From: Cetobacterium somerae ATCC BAA-474
Lineage (GTDB): Bacteria; Fusobacteriota; Fusobacteriia; Fusobacteriales; Fusobacteriaceae
Length of the DNA: 57,869 nt
Assembly: GCF_000479045.1 (NCBI RefSeq)
Contig: NZ_KI518060.1
Location: forward strand, 1 to 57,869
Reading direction: 5' to 3'
Shown here: one piece after another, positions 53,731 to 57,869 of the stretch
Numbering within the stretch: position 1 is the first letter of the stretch
How the letters are laid out: each line of letters starts with the position of its first letter
Translations under genes and position numbers: made by a program
Notes under the pieces: generated by a model
The model's database searches: none
Seen by the model: only the letters and a program-made list of their open reading frames with translations
What the model was told of the DNA's origin: nothing

Positions 53731-55863
53731 ATGATGAAAAAAGAGTATGAGATTGAAAATCTCCACTGTGGAGGTTGTGCATCAAAAATTCAATATGAAT
53801 TGGATAAATTAGCTGAATTAGAAGGTGTTAATGTTGATTTTTATACAAAAAAATTGAAGTTTATACTAAAAGAAGAGGTAAATGAGGATGAACTTATTGA
53901 AAAATTAAATAAAATTGCAGATAAAGTAGAACCAGGAACATATTTTAAAAAAGTAAAAAATGATGATAGTAAATTGAGTGAAGATGAGGATACTCACGAA
54001 CATAATCATTCTCATGGCAACGAATTAATTTCAAAATTAGATTTAATTATTCTAACAATTGGAATTACTCTTTTTGTTGTTGGATTAACATTACCAAAGA
54101 GTTTACAAAAAGATATAATTTTGATTATAGCATATGGACTATCGGGATATGATATATTGTTAAATGCTTTAAAAAATTTAAAAAGAGGAAAATTTTTAGA
54201 TGAGAATTTTTTAATGAGTATAGCTACAGTTGGAGCTTTAGCTTTAGGTGACTTTGGAGAAGCTGCAGGTGTTATGATTTTCTATAAAATAGGTGAATTC
54301 TTTCAAGATATGGCAGTTAATAATTCAAAAAAATCTATAGAAAAATTAATGAGTATAAAACCAGAGTTTGCAAATGTAAAAGATAAAAATGGGATTATAG
54401 AAATGATGAATCCTTCAAAAGTAAAAGTAGGAGACATATTAATTATAAAACCTGGAGAAAGAGTTCCTTTAGATGGAGTTATTGTATCAGGAACAACAAC
54501 ATTAGATAAATCAGCTTTAACGGGAGAGTCAGTGCCAGTTATAGGTGAAGTAGGAAGTGAAATATTAAGTGGATCTATAAATATAAATGGTACTATTGAA
54601 GTAAAAACAACAAAAATATATTCTCAATCTACTGTTAGTAGAATAATAGACATGGTTCAAAGTGCTGGAAGTAAAAAAGCACATGCTGAAAAATTTATAA
54701 CAAAATTTGCAAGATATTACACACCATTAGTTGTTTTTATGGCTATTTTAATAGGATTTGGAGTTCCATTATTTTACGATGGTAACTTTAAATTATGGTT
54801 TAGTAGAGCACTTATATTTTTAGTAATCTCTTGTCCATGTGCATTAGTTTTATCAGTACCTTTAACATTCTTTAGTTCTATTGGAAAAGGATCAAAAGAT
54901 GGAATATTGATAAAAGGTGGAAATTATTTAGAAAGATTAAAAAATATAGATACAGTTGTATTTGATAAAACAGGTACTTTAACAAAGGGAAGTTTCAAAG
55001 TAACAAAGGTTGAGGTTATAAAGGGATCAGAAAAACGTCTAATGGAATATGCTAAGGCAGGTGAATTTTATTCAAACCATCCTATAGGAAAAGCTATATT
55101 AAATTATGGAGATGTTGAAATTTCAGAATGGGATATACAAGGACACAATGAAAAAGCTGGATATGGGGTAAATGCTCTTTATTCTGGAAAAGAGATTTTA
55201 GTAGGAAGTAGAAAATTCTTAGAAAGTCATAATATCAATGTTGAATTACCAGAAGCTTTTGGAACAGTAGTTTATGTTGCTGTAGATTCTGAATTTATTG
55301 GAAGAATTTTTGTAGAAGATGAGATAAAAGAAAACTCAAGAAAGACAATAGATGAGTTAAAATCACAGGGTATTGATGTGTATATGTTAACTGGAGATAA
55401 TAAAAAAACAGGTAAACATATTGGAGATATTTTAGGAATAGATGAAGACAAAGTATGTACAAATCTTCTTCCGCAAGATAAAGTTAGTAAGTTAGAAGAG
55501 ATAAAAAGTAAAAGTAAAAAAGGAACTATATTCGTGGGAGATGGAATAAACGATGCTCCAGTATTAGCTATGGCTGATATCGGAATTTCTATGGGGAAAT
55601 TGGGAAGTGATATTGCAATAGAAAGTTCAGATATAGTTTTAATGAATGATGATCCTTATAAAATAATAGAAGCTTTACATTTGGGACAAAGAAATAATCA
55701 AGTTGTATTAGAAAATGTAGGGTTTGCTTTAGGAGTAAAAATAGTAGTTATGATTTTAGGAGTTTTAGGAATTGCAAATCTATGGTTAGCTATTTTTGCA
55801 GATGTAGGAGTATCGGTATTAGCTGTTTTAAATGCATCTAAAATTTTAAGTAAAAAAAATTAA
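53731..55863 (+). CDS. zntA: Heavy-metal P1B-type ATPase (Zn/Cd/Pb exporter, ZntA/CadA-like)
   Basis: A 710-residue metal pump: N-terminal HMA domain with the C13-X2-C16 site (LHCGGCASK), a histidine-rich linker (DTHEHNHSHGNE, about 90-101), eight membrane helices with the CPC motif at 368-370 (SCPCALVLSVP), phosphorylation aspartate D412 in DKTGTLTKG, TGDN and GDGINDAPVLAMAD near 610. The CPC motif with downstream sequence fits the Zn/Cd/Pb group (P1B-2) rather than Cu. It exports metal from the cytoplasm using ATP. The ATG follows AAGGAG; the leader has a G-tract operator candidate. Confidence 0.85.
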   Translation: MMKKEYEIENLHCGGCASKIQYELDKLAELEGVNVDFYTKKLKFILKEEVNEDELIEKLNKIADKVEPGTYFKKVKNDDSKLSEDEDTHEHNHSHGNELISKLDLIILTIGITLFVVGLTLPKSLQKDIILIIAYGLSGYDILLNALKNLKRGKFLDENFLMSIATVGALALGDFGEAAGVMIFYKIGEFFQDMAVNNSKKSIEKLMSIKPEFANVKDKNGIIEMMNPSKVKVGDILIIKPGERVPLDGVIVSGTTTLDKSALTGESVPVIGEVGSEILSGSININGTIEVKTTKIYSQSTVSRIIDMVQSAGSKKAHAEKFITKFARYYTPLVVFMAILIGFGVPLFYDGNFKLWFSRALIFLVISCPCALVLSVPLTFFSSIGKGSKDGILIKGGNYLERLKNIDTVVFDKTGTLTKGSFKVTKVEVIKGSEKRLMEYAKAGEFYSNHPIGKAILNYGDVEISEWDIQGHNEKAGYGVNALYSGKEILVGSRKFLESHNINVELPEAFGTVVYVAVDSEFIGRIFVEDEIKENSRKTIDELKSQGIDVYMLTGDNKKTGKHIGDILGIDEDKVCTNLLPQDKVSKLEEIKSKSKKGTIFVGDGINDAPVLAMADIGISMGKLGSDIAIESSDIVLMNDDPYKIIEALHLGQRNNQVVLENVGFALGVKIVVMILGVLGIANLWLAIFADVGVSVLAVLNASKILSKKN

Positions 55864-55870
55864 AGAATAT

Positions 55871-55900
55871 AAAGAGAGTTCGTATACTCTCTTTTATTTT
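55871..55900 (+). terminator. Terminator after the metal ATPase
   Basis: AAAGAGAGT (55871-55879) pairs with ACTCTCTTT (55886-55894), 6-base loop, followed by T residues. Confidence 0.85.
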
Positions 55901-55939
55901 TTGTGTTATAATATATAAAAAAAGAAAAGGGAGATAGAT

Positions 55940-56929
55940 ATGTTTTATTTTGTTTACGGAGACACTCCACTTCCGTTAAAATATGAAGAGTTAATGGAAA
56001 AAATAAAAAAGTCAAATCCTAGCATTCCAATGAAAGTCTATGATGCTTCTCAAAATGAGGAAGATAATTTTTTAGAAAGTATTTCAATAAACTCTATGTT
56101 TGCTCCAAAGGAGTTAGTAGTTTTAAAAAGAGCTGAAAAAAATAAAAAGTTAGATCAATTATTAAAAATAGTTGGAGAATATGATCTCACAAAAAAAGAG
56201 GTTGTAGTTGTTTATGAAGAAGAGTTAAATGATTATGGTAAAGCAATAAATGAGGTTGGAAAAAAGGTTTTAACAAATGCAGAGAAATTAGGAAAAGTAA
56301 TTGTAGCAAGAAAAGCTTTAGAGAAAAAGGGTATACACTTTTTTATAGAAAAAGAGTTAGAAATATCTGAGTATGAGGCCGAAAAATTAGCAGAAATTTT
56401 AGGTGATGATTTTTTTAAAGTAAAAAACGAAGTAGAGAAAATAAAGAGTTTTTTAGATGGAAAAACATTTATATTAGAAAAAATTTTACCTATCTTATCA
56501 GTAAGTGATGAGTATAATTTAAAAAAATTAGTAGAAGATTTTATGATTGAAGATAATATGGAAGTATTACTAGATTATTTAAAAAAAAGTAAAGAGTATA
56601 TGTTATTTTTATATTTAATTTCAGAAGAGTTAAGTTTAGCATTAAAATTAGTAGGGTTAAAGAAAAGTGGAGATTTAAGAGAAAGTATTTCGTATAATGA
56701 TTTTAAAGGAAATACATATGAAAAATTAAAAAAATATTTTAAAAATAATAGAGGATACATTAGAGAATATCCTATTTTTTTAAAATTAAAATACATGTCT
56801 TTATTTAATGAACAATTTTTATTAAAAAAAATAGAAAAATTATTGAAAGTTGAATTTTTAATAAAAAATGGTGGAATAGAAGAAAATATAGGTATAGAAA
56901 AATTTATAATTGATTTTAAAAGAGGGTAG
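55940..56929 (+). CDS. holA: DNA polymerase III delta subunit HolA
   Basis: A 329-residue clamp-loader subunit with the family opening (FYFVYGDTPLPLKYEELMEKI), an N-terminal AAA-like domain with ALEKKGIHFFIEKELEISEYEAEKLAEILGDDFFKVKNEVEKI in the middle, and a helical C-terminus. It opens the beta clamp and binds gamma/tau and delta prime. The sequence has diverged from E. coli but matches Firmicute-type HolA. GGGAGAT ribosome binding site; followed by a converging gene. Confidence 0.85.
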   Translation: MFYFVYGDTPLPLKYEELMEKIKKSNPSIPMKVYDASQNEEDNFLESISINSMFAPKELVVLKRAEKNKKLDQLLKIVGEYDLTKKEVVVVYEEELNDYGKAINEVGKKVLTNAEKLGKVIVARKALEKKGIHFFIEKELEISEYEAEKLAEILGDDFFKVKNEVEKIKSFLDGKTFILEKILPILSVSDEYNLKKLVEDFMIEDNMEVLLDYLKKSKEYMLFLYLISEELSLALKLVGLKKSGDLRESISYNDFKGNTYEKLKKYFKNNRGYIREYPIFLKLKYMSLFNEQFLLKKIEKLLKVEFLIKNGGIEENIGIEKFIIDFKRG

Positions 56930-56951
56930 TTTTTTAAACTATCCTCTTTTT
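56919..56951. terminator. Terminator between holA and the helicase gene
   Basis: AGAGGGTAGTTT (56921-56932) pairs with AAACTATCCTCT (56936-56947), one wobble, with A and T runs on each side; convergent genes. Confidence 0.82.
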
Positions 56952-57869
56952 ATATTAAAAAAGCTAGAATCAATATTTTCTATAAATTGAGATGGAGTTT
57001 TAAATAATCCAAAGTCACCATAAAAAGATAAAGGATAAGACAAAAAGAGTTCTTTTTTGGCTCGAGTTAAAGCTACATAAAAAAGTCTTTTTTCCTCCTC
57101 TAGATTAAGAGCATCACCTATTGAACTTGGAATGATACCTTCTAAAAGAAGAGGAATAAATACATAATCCCATTCTAATCCTTTAGAACTGTGTATGGTT
57201 AAAAATGAGAGAGTTATATTTGTATTATAAAATTTATGTTTAAAAATATTTTCTAAAAATGGATTAGAAGCAACATTAAATTTGATATTAGAAGATTCAA
57301 AGAATTTGATAAACTCTTCCATGTAAATAAAGTTTCTAAAAAGAATTCCAATCGTAGCAGTTGGATTCAATTCTAAAATATCTTTGATTTTATCAAAAAT
57401 AAATGAAATTTCATTAAAATGATTTTTAAAAATATTTAGATTAGGTTTTTTTAAAGAGCTATCTTTAGTTATAAGTGATTTTCTAAAACAATATTTTAAT
57501 TTTTTAGAAAATTCATTTGATAAGTGTAAAATAGGATTGGTACTTCGATAGTTTTCTTTTAAAATAATAGTTTTAACATTGGGAAATTCATTAGAAAAAT
57601 TTAGAATATTTTCCATGGAAGTTCCTTTAAAACCATAAATACTTTGATAGTCATCTCCAACAACCATGAGATTAGAATTTTTAGCTAGTAATTTTAAAAT
57701 ATGAACTTGTAAATTATCAGTATCTTGATATTCGTCAACCATAATATATTGAAAATCGATAATAATTAAATTTAGGCTTAATAGTTTATAAAATTGAATA
57801 AGTAAATCATTAAAAGAATAGAAATTTTCTGTTTTTTTTAATAATTCAAAATTATTTAAAAAATTTATA
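56939..57869 (-). CDS. Compact UvrD-like helicase, 5'-truncated by the window edge
   Basis: The reading frame stays open from the right edge, so this is the C-terminal part of a larger protein. Helicase motifs are in order: Walker B MVDEYQDTDN, motif III VVGDDYQSIYGFKG, motif IV ENYRSTNPI, motif V TIHSSKGLEWDYV and motif VI LFYVALTRAKKEL. Between motif IV and V there are about 117 residues, against roughly 280 in UvrD/PcrA, so the 2B domain is missing or very small. It unwinds DNA 3'-5' with ATP; the short form suggests a different partner or role. The N-terminal Walker A region lies outside the window. Confidence 0.82.
   Translation of the reverse strand, partial: INFLNNFELLKKTENFYSFNDLLIQFYKLLSLNLIIIDFQYIMVDEYQDTDNLQVHILKLLAKNSNLMVVGDDYQSIYGFKGTSMENILNFSNEFPNVKTIILKENYRSTNPILHLSNEFSKKLKYCFRKSLITKDSSLKKPNLNIFKNHFNEISFIFDKIKDILELNPTATIGILFRNFIYMEEFIKFFESSNIKFNVASNPFLENIFKHKFYNTNITLSFLTIHSSKGLEWDYVFIPLLLEGIIPSSIGDALNLEEEKRLFYVALTRAKKELFLSYPLSFYGDFGLFKTPSQFIENIDSSFFNIKRG

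Noticed and set aside
1..57869. CRISPR array, phage, integrase, transposon or plasmid origin.
   Set aside because: No repeat-spacer array, no transposase or integrase motif, and no iteron cluster was seen on either strand.

Overview
The window looks like chromosomal DNA of a member of the Fusobacteriota, most likely Cetobacterium or a close Fusobacterium relative (inference). The DNA is very AT-rich. It pairs a diderm outer-membrane gene (LptD-like) and an LPS-type heptose adenylyltransferase with genes more familiar from Firmicutes (Asp23, AmaP, DUF2273). Many genes use TTG starts behind AGGTGA-type ribosome binding sites. Nearly all of it is dense housekeeping sequence with short intergenic hairpin terminators. 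I see no transposase, prophage, integrase, CRISPR array, tRNA or rRNA gene.

Layout. 1-3.7 kb: the end of a surface polysaccharide cluster (glycosyltransferase, pyruvyl transferase-like protein, flippase). 3.7-7.9 kb: DUF308 membrane protein, aminotransferase, ruvC, heptose adenylyltransferase, and the tRNA t6A genes tsaE-tsaB. 7.9-10.9 kb: oxygen-defence genes, a flavodiiron-rubredoxin-NADH reductase fusion and thioredoxin. 11-16.6 kb: a large LptD-like protein and thrS. 16.6-18.3 kb: a preQ1-I riboswitch controlling an atypical radical SAM protein and a YhhQ-family transporter, read here as a queuosine-precursor salvage operon. 18.3-20.8 kb: glycerate kinase plus a GntP permease. 20.8-24.7 kb: rsuA-type pseudouridine synthase, pepT, acylphosphatase, an unrecognised protein and rlmA. 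24.7-24.9 kb: a candidate small RNA with two C-tracts. 24.9-29.5 kb: an MFS protein and dnaE. 29.6-33.1 kb: a BCCP-like protein lacking the biotinyl lysine, accC, the Asp23/AmaP/DUF2273 envelope set and nusB. 33.1-35.4 kb: comM/yifB-type ATPase and a rubrerythrin behind palindromic operators. 35.5-38.5 kb: cobU-cobS-cobC-cobT, the nucleotide-loop end of cobalamin synthesis. 38.5-46.9 kb: radC, uvrA, ruvA, PhoH-type ATPase, secG, rarA, hisS. 46.9-50.7 kb: aspS, a roughly 230-nt structured RNA resembling 6S RNA, and argS. 50.8-57.9 kb: a heavy-metal exporter, two minus-strand genes, a Zn/Cd P-type ATPase behind a CsoR/RcnR-like operator, holA and a 5'-truncated compact UvrD-like helicase at the right edge.

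The observations most worth following are the preQ1 riboswitch operon with its CX4CX2C radical SAM protein, the BCCP with glycine where the biotinyl lysine should be, the 6S-like RNA directly before argS, the C-tract small RNA candidate, and the metal and peroxide operator candidates. All assignments come from reading motifs by eye; no database search was run.
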